A DNA stretch of 64,000 nucleotides from Terriglobus sp. TAA 43 (GTDB taxonomy: Bacteria; Acidobacteriota; Terriglobia; Terriglobales; Acidobacteriaceae): the NCBI RefSeq assembly GCF_000800015.1, contig NZ_JUGR01000001.1, positions 868,001 to 932,000 on the forward strand, in the 5' to 3' direction. Numbering within the stretch: the first letter of the stretch is position 1; every line of letters begins with the position of its first letter. This document shows positions 36,407 through 45,513 of this stretch, piece by piece. The notes beneath the pieces are model-generated. The model saw only the letters and a list, made by a program, of their open reading frames with translations, did no database searches and had not been told where the DNA came from. The translations under genes were made by a program, and so were the position numbers.

Positions 36407-38283
36407 GGCTTCGTTACAAGCTGATAGCAGCCACCCTGCTGTTCACCTTCACCCTAACGGTGGTGCTTTCGCTTGTTTTCCTATCGGAGATTCTGCGTGA
36501 GCGCATTGCGCAGACCGAGTCTTCGAACGTTGTGCTGGTGCACGAGATGCTGTCGGCCACCCGCACGGCGCTGCAGAACGGCCTGCGCGACCATCCCCCG
36601 ACGGAGATAGGGGAGCAGGCATTGCAAGCAGCGATTGAATCCGCGCTGCAGAATGATGACGCACTCGCTGACACGTTGAACGGGTTTGTCCGTTACTCCC
36701 CCAGCATCCAGGATGCATACCTTGCTGATGCCAATGGTCGGGTTCTGGTCAGCAGCGATCCTTCCCTATTGAATGCGGTGCAGCCGCACCGTCGTGACTT
36801 CTCCGTCGTGACCACGGCTTCCCTGCTGCAGAAACGAGCCCTGCTCTTTGGTGAGGCCGAGACGCTTGACATGAGCCTGCCAATGGAGCGGAATGGACAG
36901 CCTTTCCTGACGGCCCATCTCGGTGTCCGGTCCACGCTTCTGCGTAATGCCTATGCGCCTTGGTTGCGCGATGCCGCCATGATCTGCGCGTTTGCGCTGG
37001 CCGGTGCCTTGCTGGTGGCCGCCGCTCTCTCTGCAGCAGCAATGCGCCCGCTGGAAGACATCAGCCGTGAACTCGATGTGCTTTCCGGCACTTCCGGAGT
37101 GCAGACCGAAGAGGAACAGAACAGTGACGCCGTGCAGCGTGTCACCACGTCCATCAGTCGTCTGGATGAACGCATTCGCACCAGCGAACAGACGCGTACC
37201 GAGATGGCGACCAATCTGAACAGCATGTTGCAGACGCTGAAAGACGGCGTCATGCTGATCGATGCGGACCTGCGCGTCATCATGACCAGCGAGGCCATGC
37301 ACCATTTTTTGCCGCCGGGCAAAGACGCCGAACTAGGCGCGCCGTTGACAGACATCTTCCCGCGCAACACCGCGATTGGCGCGTTGCTTGCGGACCTATT
37401 GGCGGAGCGACGAAGCGTTCGTTCCCAACCTGTAGTTCTGGCCGACGGTCGCACTGTAGAACTGTCCTTCGATTACTTTCCCGGCAACTCGCCGGGCACG
37501 TTGCTGACGCTACACGACGTAGCAGCGCAGGAAGAATTAGAGCGCGAGATCGAAGTCGCACGTCGCATGGCAAGCATCGGACGGCTGACGGCGGGTGTTG
37601 GCCACGAAGTAAAGAATCCGATCAACGCCATGGTTGTCCATCTTGAACTTCTTCGGAGCAAGCTGGCCTCTGGCACGAATGCCGATGGTGCGCAGCGACA
37701 TGTGGATGTGCTCTCAAGCGAGATGGGGAGACTGGATCGCGTGGTGCAGACGCTGGCTGACTTTTCACGGCCGATGGAACCCACGTTCCTGGAACAGGAC
37801 CTGCTACCCATCGTGCAGGCTGTGGTGCAGCTTGTGGCGGCAGAGGCAGAAAAAGCAAACATCGCCATTACGATTGCCGATGGAACTCCAGATATCTCCC
37901 TACGCGTTGTTGCCGATGCCGAATTGCTGCGGCAAGCATTCCTGAATATCGCATTGAACGCCATGCAGGCTATGCCCGGAGGCGGCGCTGTTCAGATCCA
38001 ACTGTCCCGGGAGCGCGGCAGTGCCGTAGTCTCTATCCGCGATTCTGGCAGCGGCATTCCGCCAGAGAAGCTGGACCGTATCTTCGACCTCTACTTCACC
38101 ACCAAGCCAACCGGCAGCGGAATCGGTCTGGCCTTGACGTACCGCATTATTCAGCTTCATCGCGGCGTCATTGCCGTCGCTTCCGACGCAGATACCGCGT
38201 CGCCGACACATGGCACGACGTTCACCCTGCGGCTACCGCTGGCCAATCGTGCGGCCGCATCAATTCCGGCGGTGACGGCATGA
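36403..38283 (+). CDS. NtrB/AtoS-type membrane sensor histidine kinase
   Basis: 626-residue kinase. Transmembrane segment 1 (about 9-28) and segment 2 (about 185-212) bracket a 155-residue periplasmic domain of the Cache/dCACHE kind (contains IQDAYLADANGRVLVSSDP). Then a HAMP-like linker (about 212-265), a PAS-like domain (about 285-385), HisKA with H401 in GVGHEVKNPINAM, and HATPase with N box (NIALNAMQAM), G1 RDSGSGIP and G2 GSGIGLALTYRII. It is translationally coupled to the regulator before it and to the lipoprotein after it (4-base overlaps at both ends). The ligand is unknown. Confidence 0.93.
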   Translation: MRLRYKLIAATLLFTFTLTVVLSLVFLSEILRERIAQTESSNVVLVHEMLSATRTALQNGLRDHPPTEIGEQALQAAIESALQNDDALADTLNGFVRYSPSIQDAYLADANGRVLVSSDPSLLNAVQPHRRDFSVVTTASLLQKRALLFGEAETLDMSLPMERNGQPFLTAHLGVRSTLLRNAYAPWLRDAAMICAFALAGALLVAAALSAAAMRPLEDISRELDVLSGTSGVQTEEEQNSDAVQRVTTSISRLDERIRTSEQTRTEMATNLNSMLQTLKDGVMLIDADLRVIMTSEAMHHFLPPGKDAELGAPLTDIFPRNTAIGALLADLLAERRSVRSQPVVLADGRTVELSFDYFPGNSPGTLLTLHDVAAQEELEREIEVARRMASIGRLTAGVGHEVKNPINAMVVHLELLRSKLASGTNADGAQRHVDVLSSEMGRLDRVVQTLADFSRPMEPTFLEQDLLPIVQAVVQLVAAEAEKANIAITIADGTPDISLRVVADAELLRQAFLNIALNAMQAMPGGGAVQIQLSRERGSAVVSIRDSGSGIPPEKLDRIFDLYFTTKPTGSGIGLALTYRIIQLHRGVIAVASDADTASPTHGTTFTLRLPLANRAAASIPAVTA

Positions 38284-38822
38284 ACCGCGCTCTATGTGCT
38301 TCGGTTTCGCTGATCCTGGCGCTTCCGTTGGCAGGTTGCAATAAGCGTGTGACCGCAGTGGCGCCTCCACCACCGCCAACGCCAACGGCCGTGGTCAGCG
38401 TTCCGCCTCCAACGCATCCTACGGAGCCGCTGCCAGAGATTCCCGTGATTACTTCGGAAGAAGTTCCGATCCCAACAGAGCCGGTCGTCCGGCCCCCTGT
38501 GCGTCGCCGCATCCCAACGACGAACCAGCCTGTGGAGACAGCTTCTGCGGCGCCGTCAGGCATTGCCGATCTTGGGGAGTTAACCACCGGTGGCGAATCC
38601 AACAACGAACAGTTCCGCCATCAGACAGAAGACCTGCTCCGCACGCAAAACCGCCGACTCACCTCCATGTCTACCGCAATCATCGCCATGCACAGCCAGC
38701 AGGTGGAGCAGGCACGGCTCTACCTGAGGCAGGCAGCGGACGCGTGGAAGAAGCAGGACATGGAAGGCGCTCGCACGCTTGGCACCAAGGCCAAGGTCAT
38801 TCTGGACGAGATTCTCGGCTAG
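38280..38822 (+). CDS. Proline-rich lipoprotein
   Basis: 180 residues. A lipobox, LAGC at residues 18-21, gives acylation at Cys21. A Pro-rich spacer (about residues 30-90, with APPPPPTPTAVVSVPPPTHP) probably extends it across the periplasm. A C-terminal helical domain (about 110-180) contains QQVEQARLYLRQAADAWKKQ, possibly a TPR-like helix pair. Its ATGA start overlaps the kinase stop. Translational coupling to the two-component genes suggests it works with the sensor, for example as an accessory. No family recognised. The stop overlaps recR's stop in a shared CTAG. Confidence 0.7.
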   Translation: MNRALCASVSLILALPLAGCNKRVTAVAPPPPPTPTAVVSVPPPTHPTEPLPEIPVITSEEVPIPTEPVVRPPVRRRIPTTNQPVETASAAPSGIADLGELTTGGESNNEQFRHQTEDLLRTQNRRLTSMSTAIIAMHSQQVEQARLYLRQAADAWKKQDMEGARTLGTKAKVILDEILG

Positions 38823-39424
38823 AGCTCGCGGCGACCTTCCAAGGCGCGGCTCATTGTGACTTCATCCGCATATTCGATATCGCTGCCGGCAGGAATGCCG
38901 GTGGCAATCCGAGTAATACGCAGGGGATGATCGGCTGCTGCGCGATGCAATTCCCCTGCAAGCCAATGCGATGTGGCTTCGCCTTCCACCGTAGGCGATA
39001 GCGCGAGGATGATCTCCTCAATACCGCCAAGCCTGCTGAAAAGGTTTGCTGTTCGAAGCTGCGCTGGACCAATGCCATTCAGTGGCGACAGCGTTCCGTG
39101 CAGCACGTGATACACGCCGTTGTAACTGCGCGTTTTCTCAATGGCTGCAATGTTCGTGGGTTCTTCGATCACGCAGACAGTCGCATGAGTGCGCGTGGGG
39201 CTTGAGCAATACACGCAGGGGTCTACATCCGTGACGTTATTGCATACGGAACACAGGCGTAGCTTCGCACGAAGCTCCTGGATGGCCTGCGCCAGTGCTG
39301 ACGCCTCTTCCCCGGGGGCGCGCAGGATGTGAAACGCCAGCCGCTGGGCCGATTTGGCCCCGATTCCGGGAAGTCTGCGCAACTCTTCAATGAGCCGCGC
39401 CATGGGTTGGGCAAATCGTTCCAT
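38819..39424 (-). CDS. recR: Recombination mediator RecR
   Basis: 201 residues. HhH-type N-terminus (IEELRRLPGIGAKSAQRLAF), zinc finger with CSVCNNVTDVDPCVYC (about 57-72), Toprim domain with VCVIEEPTNIAAIEKTRSYN, and the C-terminal Walker-B-like ITRIATGIPAGSDIEYADEV. RecR works with RecO/RecF to load RecA on gaps. No dnaX or YbaB-type gene is next to it here, unlike the order common in other bacteria. It is convergent with the lipoprotein gene. Confidence 0.96.
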   Translation of the reverse strand: MERFAQPMARLIEELRRLPGIGAKSAQRLAFHILRAPGEEASALAQAIQELRAKLRLCSVCNNVTDVDPCVYCSSPTRTHATVCVIEEPTNIAAIEKTRSYNGVYHVLHGTLSPLNGIGPAQLRTANLFSRLGGIEEIILALSPTVEGEATSHWLAGELHRAAADHPLRITRIATGIPAGSDIEYADEVTMSRALEGRREL

Positions 39425-39509
39425 TCGATACCTGCGAGCTTCATCCTATCAGCGGACGAAACCGGCAAATTCACAGTCGGCCCTTGTGGGCTTTCTGAAG
39501 CCTTTGCTG

Positions 39510-41522
39510 TCAGCGGCTTGACACATCCGGCAGAGGCCCAACATCGTTCAAATCGATTGGCTGAAAGCTCAGTTTGAGCGCCGGCGATCCGGGCAGCAAT
39601 GTGAAGTCATAAGCGGCGGCGTTACGGAAGAGCGGATCGGCGATGGTGGAATGCACATCGTTCCCTTTCGCCTGCCACTGCTCCCATGTACTACCCGCAA
39701 ATTGCATTGCGCTATGGCGCGCATTCCAGTAAAGATTCCTGTCCAGAGTTACATTGCCGTCGGACCAGGCACCGTCCAACGTTGCTCCTGTTGCAAGAAC
39801 CACTATGTTGCGCTCAAAGGTCAGCGCATGAAAATTCTCGGATCGCGTGCGTCGCGCGGCATAGTCGCGATTGGATGCAAAGATGTTGTTCCGGACAACG
39901 TTGTCGCGCCCATAATGAATGTGAAAACCGGCGCTTTGCGCTTCATACACAATATTGTTTTCCACAGTGATGCCGGTTGATCCTTCATCCAGGTAGATAC
40001 CCCATCCGCCGTAGGTGAAGCAGCCGACGTGATGAATCAGGTTGTGATCAACACGCGTTCCGGGTTGCACACCCAGCAGATAGATGCCGCCCAGATCGCT
40101 AAGCACCGTTCCAATGTCATGGATCAGATTGTGATCAATGTGATTGTTCGCCACGGGCACAGGGTTATAACCCCAGCTCCAACCTACGGAGATAGCGGAG
40201 TAGGTCAGATCGTGCAGGTGATTATGAGCGATAGTATTGTCGCCACTCATCAGCACCCAGAGACCTACTGCCGACGGGTACACCAATCCATCGTGATCGA
40301 TCTCATTGTTCGTGATCACGTGGTGCGAAGAGATCTGTTCTGGTGCCTTCGGAATCTCGCCTTCGCCAACGCGAATGCCCCCAGCGCCCAGGTCAAACAA
40401 ATGATTGTGATCAATGATCGCGTGCTGGTTGCCGCCACGCAGTGCCAGCGCATAACCGCCCATGCCATGGAAGGTGCAATGATCAATCGTTACATTGTCC
40501 GTTCCGCGAAGGATCACGGCCGCATCCGCGACATCGGCTGCCTGATTGCTCTTCAATCCGCTATCGGTCATCTCCCAGCGGGAATATGCAAATGTTATGC
40601 CGGAGAACCGCACATCGTGCACACGACCCTGACTATTGCCACCGCGTATCTCCATCAAATGCGATAAGCGCGGCGCGATAATCTCGGCGTTGCGAAGTGA
40701 TTCCAAGGGTCTTTCGCGCAACTGAATCACGTTCGACTTCTTATTCTGCCACCATGTGCCTGCAACCGCAGGCTCACCAGGAATGTTCTCCACGATGTAC
40801 CGCGCCTGCGATTCGAATGCCGAACCCTTTGCTGAACCCGCAAGTATTGCTATGTGATGAGTCGTATCGACTTCAACGATGCGATAGCGGGCTTCGAACC
40901 ACGCAATATACAGAACGACTTCAGCTCCCGTACCAGCCCACTCTGGACGAATATCGTCGTTGTCGTACTGCAGTTGGAACTGGGTATCTGCATTGGTCTT
41001 CCCAACCATACGCAGATAACCATTCTTTGGTGTTTGCGTGCGAGGCAGCCGCAGACCATCCCAAAAGAGCTGCGACGTAGCGAAGTTTGGCGATGTCTGC
41101 CATTGCCCTTTGCCTCTATCAGTCCAATCCGTCACACGTACGCCACCGCTTATAACGGGCTCTTCGTGTGAATATGCCTCGTAGATAGTAGCCCCAGAAG
41201 CAAGACCAGAATCTTCCGGGCGAAGTTCGAACGTGCGATTCAGAGTATAAGTGCCACCACGCAGAACAACGCGGATAGCCCCCGTATGTTTTTCCTGACG
41301 CAGCTGGCGCACATGGTCACGCGCGGCTTCCAGCGTATGCAATGGACCATCACTGCCAGTAGCGTTCGCAGTTGCGACCTTCCCGCTCCAGGCGTCGTTA
41401 CCCGAAGGAGACACATAAAACACATCCTGCGCGCTGCAGATCCCTGCACAAACAACGATCAGAAACCATGCAACCCGTTGCCAACGACGGACGAAGCGTA
41501 CGGAGCGACGACGCAGTTGCAT
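39510..41522 (-). CDS. Exported parallel beta-helix protein (pectate-lyase-like fold)
   Basis: 670 residues. A basic/hydrophobic N-terminus (RWQRVAWFLIVVCAGICSAQ) is a signal peptide ending at Ala-Gln. The FYVSPSGNDAWSGKVATANA region then starts an Asx-rich beta-helix: repeated rungs such as NVTIDHCTFHGMGGYALALR, HAIIDHNHLFDLGAGGIRVG, NEIDHDG, NTIAHNHLHDLTYSAISVG, and NIVYEAQSAGFHIHYG span about residues 290-560. These match right-handed beta-helix proteins (Pfam beta_helix/DUF1565 N-term), many of which act on polysaccharides. No individual catalytic triad can be assigned. RBS AAGGAG; nine bases downstream of the sialidase-like gene, so cotranscribed. Confidence 0.8.
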   Translation of the reverse strand: MQLRRRSVRFVRRWQRVAWFLIVVCAGICSAQDVFYVSPSGNDAWSGKVATANATGSDGPLHTLEAARDHVRQLRQEKHTGAIRVVLRGGTYTLNRTFELRPEDSGLASGATIYEAYSHEEPVISGGVRVTDWTDRGKGQWQTSPNFATSQLFWDGLRLPRTQTPKNGYLRMVGKTNADTQFQLQYDNDDIRPEWAGTGAEVVLYIAWFEARYRIVEVDTTHHIAILAGSAKGSAFESQARYIVENIPGEPAVAGTWWQNKKSNVIQLRERPLESLRNAEIIAPRLSHLMEIRGGNSQGRVHDVRFSGITFAYSRWEMTDSGLKSNQAADVADAAVILRGTDNVTIDHCTFHGMGGYALALRGGNQHAIIDHNHLFDLGAGGIRVGEGEIPKAPEQISSHHVITNNEIDHDGLVYPSAVGLWVLMSGDNTIAHNHLHDLTYSAISVGWSWGYNPVPVANNHIDHNLIHDIGTVLSDLGGIYLLGVQPGTRVDHNLIHHVGCFTYGGWGIYLDEGSTGITVENNIVYEAQSAGFHIHYGRDNVVRNNIFASNRDYAARRTRSENFHALTFERNIVVLATGATLDGAWSDGNVTLDRNLYWNARHSAMQFAGSTWEQWQAKGNDVHSTIADPLFRNAAAYDFTLLPGSPALKLSFQPIDLNDVGPLPDVSSR

Positions 41523-41531
41523 GGCGACTCC

Positions 41532-42677
41532 TTATCGCGCGGGAACCTGCGCAAGTTCCAGGCGAACGTGTTTTATCGTGGTGCGATGCCAGGTGTAGGT
41601 CATCTCCAACGCTTTATCGTTCCCTTGAATGATTGCAGGATACGAATACTCGCCCTCACCCTGCTCCAACGTGGCGAAGATGCGGAAATGCTCGCCATCC
41701 GTGCTCACAGCCAGATTGAGTGGAGACCGCCCACGCGTTGTGTCGTTGAAGATCATCACCACGCGTCCATCCTGCAAATGCACAACGTCGAGACCAGAGT
41801 TGTTATTCGGCAGATCGAGATAACGAGGCGTGGACCACGTCACACCTTCATCCATGGAGTCAGATACGACGATGCGAGAAGCAAGCGTCTTCGAGCGTGC
41901 GTAGAAACGAAGATGCTTGCTACCCAACGAAATCACTGAGGGCTGAATAATGCCGCCGTAGGGCCGTGCCGCCTTATCCTTGGCACGCACTTCCGATGAG
42001 TCCGATGGTGGATCAGGCCAGGGCTTCGCTGCCGCATCATCCTCTCGACTGATGGTGAGAGGACCAATTCGCTTCCACGTATTGCCACCATCGGCGCTGC
42101 GTTCAACAAACACGCGCCACCCATCCTTGCCTTCATTGGATGAACCACTAACGATGACTCCGCTGGATAGAACAAGAGGCTTTGCTCGGATAGGACCAAG
42201 TACACCGTCAGGCAAGCGCTCCTTCGGCGACCAGTTCTTACCTTCATCCGTGCTCACCATTCGCATCCCTGACCAGGTGTCGGGACTGGGGCCATATTTG
42301 TAATAGAGCCAGAGCTTGCCGTCACTCGTATGAAACAGGACCGGGTTCCATGTTGGGATTCCCTGATCACCATCCTTCTCACGTGCGACTTCAACCGGCG
42401 CGGACCAAACACCCTTGTGCTTGCGTGCTGTGTAAATGGCTACATCTGGCGCTCGCTCTGCCTTGCCGCCAAACCAGGCAGCCAACAGATCACCGTCTTT
42501 CAACGCCACAACTGTTGATGCATGGCACTGCGGAGTCACGGTTGCCGGCGTGTAAATGAACTCGCCTACCGGATGCACTCCGGGATCAGTCGCATGTGAC
42601 GGAACCCACTGCGCACCGGCAGTTCCCACCCAAATTGCACATGCTGCCGCCAGCATTTGCATCCCGCATCGATACAT
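41532..42677 (-). CDS. Exported sialidase-like (BNR/Asp-box) protein
   Basis: 381 residues. A hydrophobic signal (MLAAACAIWVGTAGAQW) precedes a six-bladed beta-propeller of the neuraminidase fold. Asp-box-like repeats include STDEGKNWSPKE, RSADGGNTWKRIG and DSMDEGVTWSTP. Catalytic-site-type Arg/Asp residues are likely but cannot be aligned here with certainty. ATG 42677 has GGAG six bases upstream; an ATG at 42755 is in a region with no signal-peptide sense. The family (exo-alpha-sialidase superfamily) cleaves terminal sialic or ulosonic acids; related acidobacterial proteins may act on other glycans. Confidence 0.75.
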   Translation of the reverse strand: MYRCGMQMLAAACAIWVGTAGAQWVPSHATDPGVHPVGEFIYTPATVTPQCHASTVVALKDGDLLAAWFGGKAERAPDVAIYTARKHKGVWSAPVEVAREKDGDQGIPTWNPVLFHTSDGKLWLYYKYGPSPDTWSGMRMVSTDEGKNWSPKERLPDGVLGPIRAKPLVLSSGVIVSGSSNEGKDGWRVFVERSADGGNTWKRIGPLTISREDDAAAKPWPDPPSDSSEVRAKDKAARPYGGIIQPSVISLGSKHLRFYARSKTLASRIVVSDSMDEGVTWSTPRYLDLPNNNSGLDVVHLQDGRVVMIFNDTTRGRSPLNLAVSTDGEHFRIFATLEQGEGEYSYPAIIQGNDKALEMTYTWHRTTIKHVRLELAQVPAR

Positions 42678-42836
42678 GAAAACTCCACCCCATTCGCAAC
42701 GCTTTGCTACGAGCCTACGTAGTGGCATCCAGCATACCCGTCGAAGTCTCTGCAATGAAGATGGGAAGCGGTGGAGTGTTAAGAATGTTGTTTTAACAGC
42801 TTCAGCACGACGCCTTTAGGCGGCTGTCAGAGGGCC

Positions 42837-44279
42837 TTATTTCCACCCTCCGCCCAGCGCCGCATAAAGGTTCACAAGCGAACCAGCTTCTTGCGCTTCT
42901 GCCTGCGCGAGCTTCAACTGGGCATCGTACAGATCTGTATCGGTCGTGAGCACCTCAAGATAGCTGGTATTCCCTCCCGAATAACGCAGGCGCGCCAGAC
43001 GGACAGCATCGGCTGCTGAGACCACCACTTGATGTTGCTCCTCGCGAGAATTCTGCGTCTCTCGATATGTCACGAGTGAATTGGATACGTCCTTGAATGC
43101 ATTGAGAATTGCCTTCTGATAGCTCGCCAACATCTCCTGCTGTTGCGCTTGCGAGTACTTATAGTTGCTGGTGATCCGTCCACCGGCAAAGATCGGCTGT
43201 GTAAGCGAACCGGCCGCATACCAGTACGCATTTTTGCCTTCGAAGATACTTTGCAACTGATTGCTTGCAGAACCACCCATGCTAGTAAGCGAGATCTGTG
43301 GGAAGAACTGCGCTTTTGCAACACCGATACGCGCATTGGCGGCCATCAACTCTGCTTCCGCTTTGCGAATGTCTGGCCGTCGCTCCAGCAACTCTGATGG
43401 CAACCCTGCAGGCACAGATGCAGGATGCGGTTGTTCTGTCACACTCAGACCACGCTGTACGTCCTGCGGATTGTGACCAAGAAGCACGCTGATAGCGTTT
43501 TCCTGAATTGCGATTTGACGTCGAATCTCGGGCAGATTCGCTTGCGCCGTATGGAGAAGCTCTTCGGCCTGTCGAGTATCCGCGCGTGAACCTGCTCCGT
43601 ACTTCTCCAGCGACTGTGTCAAATGAAGTGAGTCTTCCCTCGCCTTAATCGTGTTTTGCGTAATCTCTAACTGCGAATCGAGGCTGCGCAATTGGAAGTA
43701 CGCTGTCGCAAGCTCTTCGATGAGAGACGCACGTGTCGCGCGTTGAGCCCACTCTGTCTGCAGAAGCTCCGCTCGCGCGGCTTCCGTCTGACGGCGATAG
43801 AGTCCCCAGAAGTCAAGATTCCACGCAGCTGAAGCACTGAAGCCGCCTCCACGGATGAAGTCATTCGATGTGCCGTCTGCGTTCTTGTTCGCAAGCCCTG
43901 CGGGCAATTGAAGAGCACTGAAGCTCCCACCCGCTCCGATACTGGGCAGTTGTTGCGCCCGAACAATTCCCACTTGGGCTTGCGCTTCAAGGATGCGCTG
44001 CGCCGCAATCTTCAGGTCCAGGTTATTCTTCAGCGCCTCATCAACAAGGCTCTGAAGCACCGGATCAGCAAAGATCGTGCGCCAATCCTGCTCTGCAATG
44101 GACGGCTCACTTGCGATTGCAGGCGCTATCGCTCCACGATATGCCTGCGGCGTGGTTACGGCAGGGCGTGCGTAGTTTGGTCCCACCCTGCAACCCGCAA
44201 TGAGGAGTATCAGAAAGGCTGCAGTCGCAACCCACCCTGCACGATAAAGCAATTGGTTTGAATCAGCGGACTTCCACAT
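42837..44279 (-). CDS. RND efflux outer-membrane channel lipoprotein (OprM/NodT family)
   Basis: 480 residues. Lipobox in LILLIAGC near residue 30 of the start at ATG 44279 (RBS GAGGGAC); the ORF is open to 44333 but lacks a better start. The two OEP repeats, with TTPQAYRGA near the beginning and YSGGNTSYLEVLTTDTDLYD near the end (about 420-440), match TolC-like lipoprotein channels that couple RND pumps to the outside. Its start overlaps the periplasmic adaptor gene's end by 17 bases, so all three pump genes are one operon. Confidence 0.92.
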   Translation of the reverse strand: MWKSADSNQLLYRAGWVATAAFLILLIAGCRVGPNYARPAVTTPQAYRGAIAPAIASEPSIAEQDWRTIFADPVLQSLVDEALKNNLDLKIAAQRILEAQAQVGIVRAQQLPSIGAGGSFSALQLPAGLANKNADGTSNDFIRGGGFSASAAWNLDFWGLYRRQTEAARAELLQTEWAQRATRASLIEELATAYFQLRSLDSQLEITQNTIKAREDSLHLTQSLEKYGAGSRADTRQAEELLHTAQANLPEIRRQIAIQENAISVLLGHNPQDVQRGLSVTEQPHPASVPAGLPSELLERRPDIRKAEAELMAANARIGVAKAQFFPQISLTSMGGSASNQLQSIFEGKNAYWYAAGSLTQPIFAGGRITSNYKYSQAQQQEMLASYQKAILNAFKDVSNSLVTYRETQNSREEQHQVVVSAADAVRLARLRYSGGNTSYLEVLTTDTDLYDAQLKLAQAEAQEAGSLVNLYAALGGGWK

Positions 44280-45513
44280 GTTGTCCCTCACTGAGTACAT
44301 CGCTCGGGCTGGCGACCAGCGCTTCGCCGCCATTTAACCCAGCCAGTACCTCAATCTCTTTGCCCATGTCTTTGCCAATCGTGACTGGAACGAAATGGAG
44401 ATTATGTTGCGAGTTGACCGTCACGACATGCATTCCTGCTCCATCGACCACGAGCGCGCTAGTAGGAATGACAAGCGATGCACGCTGTTGCGACAGGGTG
44501 AAGTGAACCTGCGCATACATACCCGGTAGCAACGATGCGTCGCCATTCGCCACTTGTACTTCCGTTCGCATCGTTCTCGCAGCGTCGTTCAACGCAGACG
44601 CATTGCGCGTGACAGTTCCGCTGTAATTGCGTCCAAAGCGTTCACTTACCTGTACGACAGCATTCTGCCCATCACGAATATTCACGGCTTCCGATTGCGG
44701 CACGTCGACGTAGACACGTAGCGTGTCACTCTGCGCAATGCTGAAGAGTGGCTTCCCACCAGTAGGCGCAGTCGCACTAACAAGATCACCTCGTTCAATG
44801 TTTCGTTGCGTAATCACACCATCGAAGGGTGCAACGATACGTTCGAAACCCTGCATCTGCTGTAGCCGCGCCACGTTTGCCTGGTTTGCAACCACGGCCG
44901 CCTCCGCTGCTGCGATGTTCGCATTTGCAGCTGCAACGTCAGCCACTCGAGCGTTATGCGTCTGCACAGCTGAATCGACGATCTGTTGCGAGATGGCGTG
45001 CTGCTCACCGAGAGGCAGATTGCGCTCTTTGGTAATGCGCGCCAGCTCCGCGTTTGCTTTTGCCTGCTCCAGCGCTGCACGCGATTGAAGTAATGTGGCC
45101 TGCGATTGAGCAAGTGTTGCCTTTGCCTGGCTCAGTTGCTGATCGATTTCCGGTGAGGAAATGACAGCAAGAACCTGTCCTGCGCGCACCTTTGTCCCAA
45201 TGTCGACATTGCGGCGATCCACGTAACCGTCCACTCGAGCAAAGAGATTCGCCGTATAGAGAGGTTCAACGTTCCCAGGCAGGATGAGCTGTGAAGTGGG
45301 CTCACCCTTCTGTGCGTGGATGACTGTGACAACGGGATGCGTTACCGGAGCATCGTTGGTTGCGGCAAGCGCTTCACGATAGCTTGCAATGCGCGGCACA
45401 GCGCCAACGGCAACCAGGGCAACTGCGATAACAGCTCCCAATCCAACCGCTTTGATGCGGCTTCCTTTTTGTGTCTGAACGCGCTCGCCGGTCGGAATTT
45501 CCTGCGTGATCAT
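44263..45513 (-). CDS. RND efflux periplasmic adaptor (membrane fusion protein)
   Basis: 416 residues. Single N-terminal membrane anchor (about 25-43), lipoyl and hairpin domains (LILPGNVEPLYTANLFARVD, then VRAGQVLAVISSPEIDQQL, coiled-coil about 120-200), beta-barrel domain (GFERIVAPFDGVITQRNIER) and membrane-proximal domain. It bridges the inner-membrane pump and the outer channel. AGGAGG lies just upstream of ATG 45513; the frame is open further upstream but overlaps the pump gene extensively. The start overlaps the pump gene's end (45510-45513). Confidence 0.92.
   Translation of the reverse strand: MITQEIPTGERVQTQKGSRIKAVGLGAVIAVALVAVGAVPRIASYREALAATNDAPVTHPVVTVIHAQKGEPTSQLILPGNVEPLYTANLFARVDGYVDRRNVDIGTKVRAGQVLAVISSPEIDQQLSQAKATLAQSQATLLQSRAALEQAKANAELARITKERNLPLGEQHAISQQIVDSAVQTHNARVADVAAANANIAAAEAAVVANQANVARLQQMQGFERIVAPFDGVITQRNIERGDLVSATAPTGGKPLFSIAQSDTLRVYVDVPQSEAVNIRDGQNAVVQVSERFGRNYSGTVTRNASALNDAARTMRTEVQVANGDASLLPGMYAQVHFTLSQQRASLVIPTSALVVDGAGMHVVTVNSQHNLHFVPVTIGKDMGKEIEVLAGLNGGEALVASPSDVLSEGQHVEVR

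Noticed and set aside
40029-40667. 212-residue forward frame within the beta-helix gene
   Set aside because: Antisense of His/Asn-rich rungs; the forward product lacks any motif.
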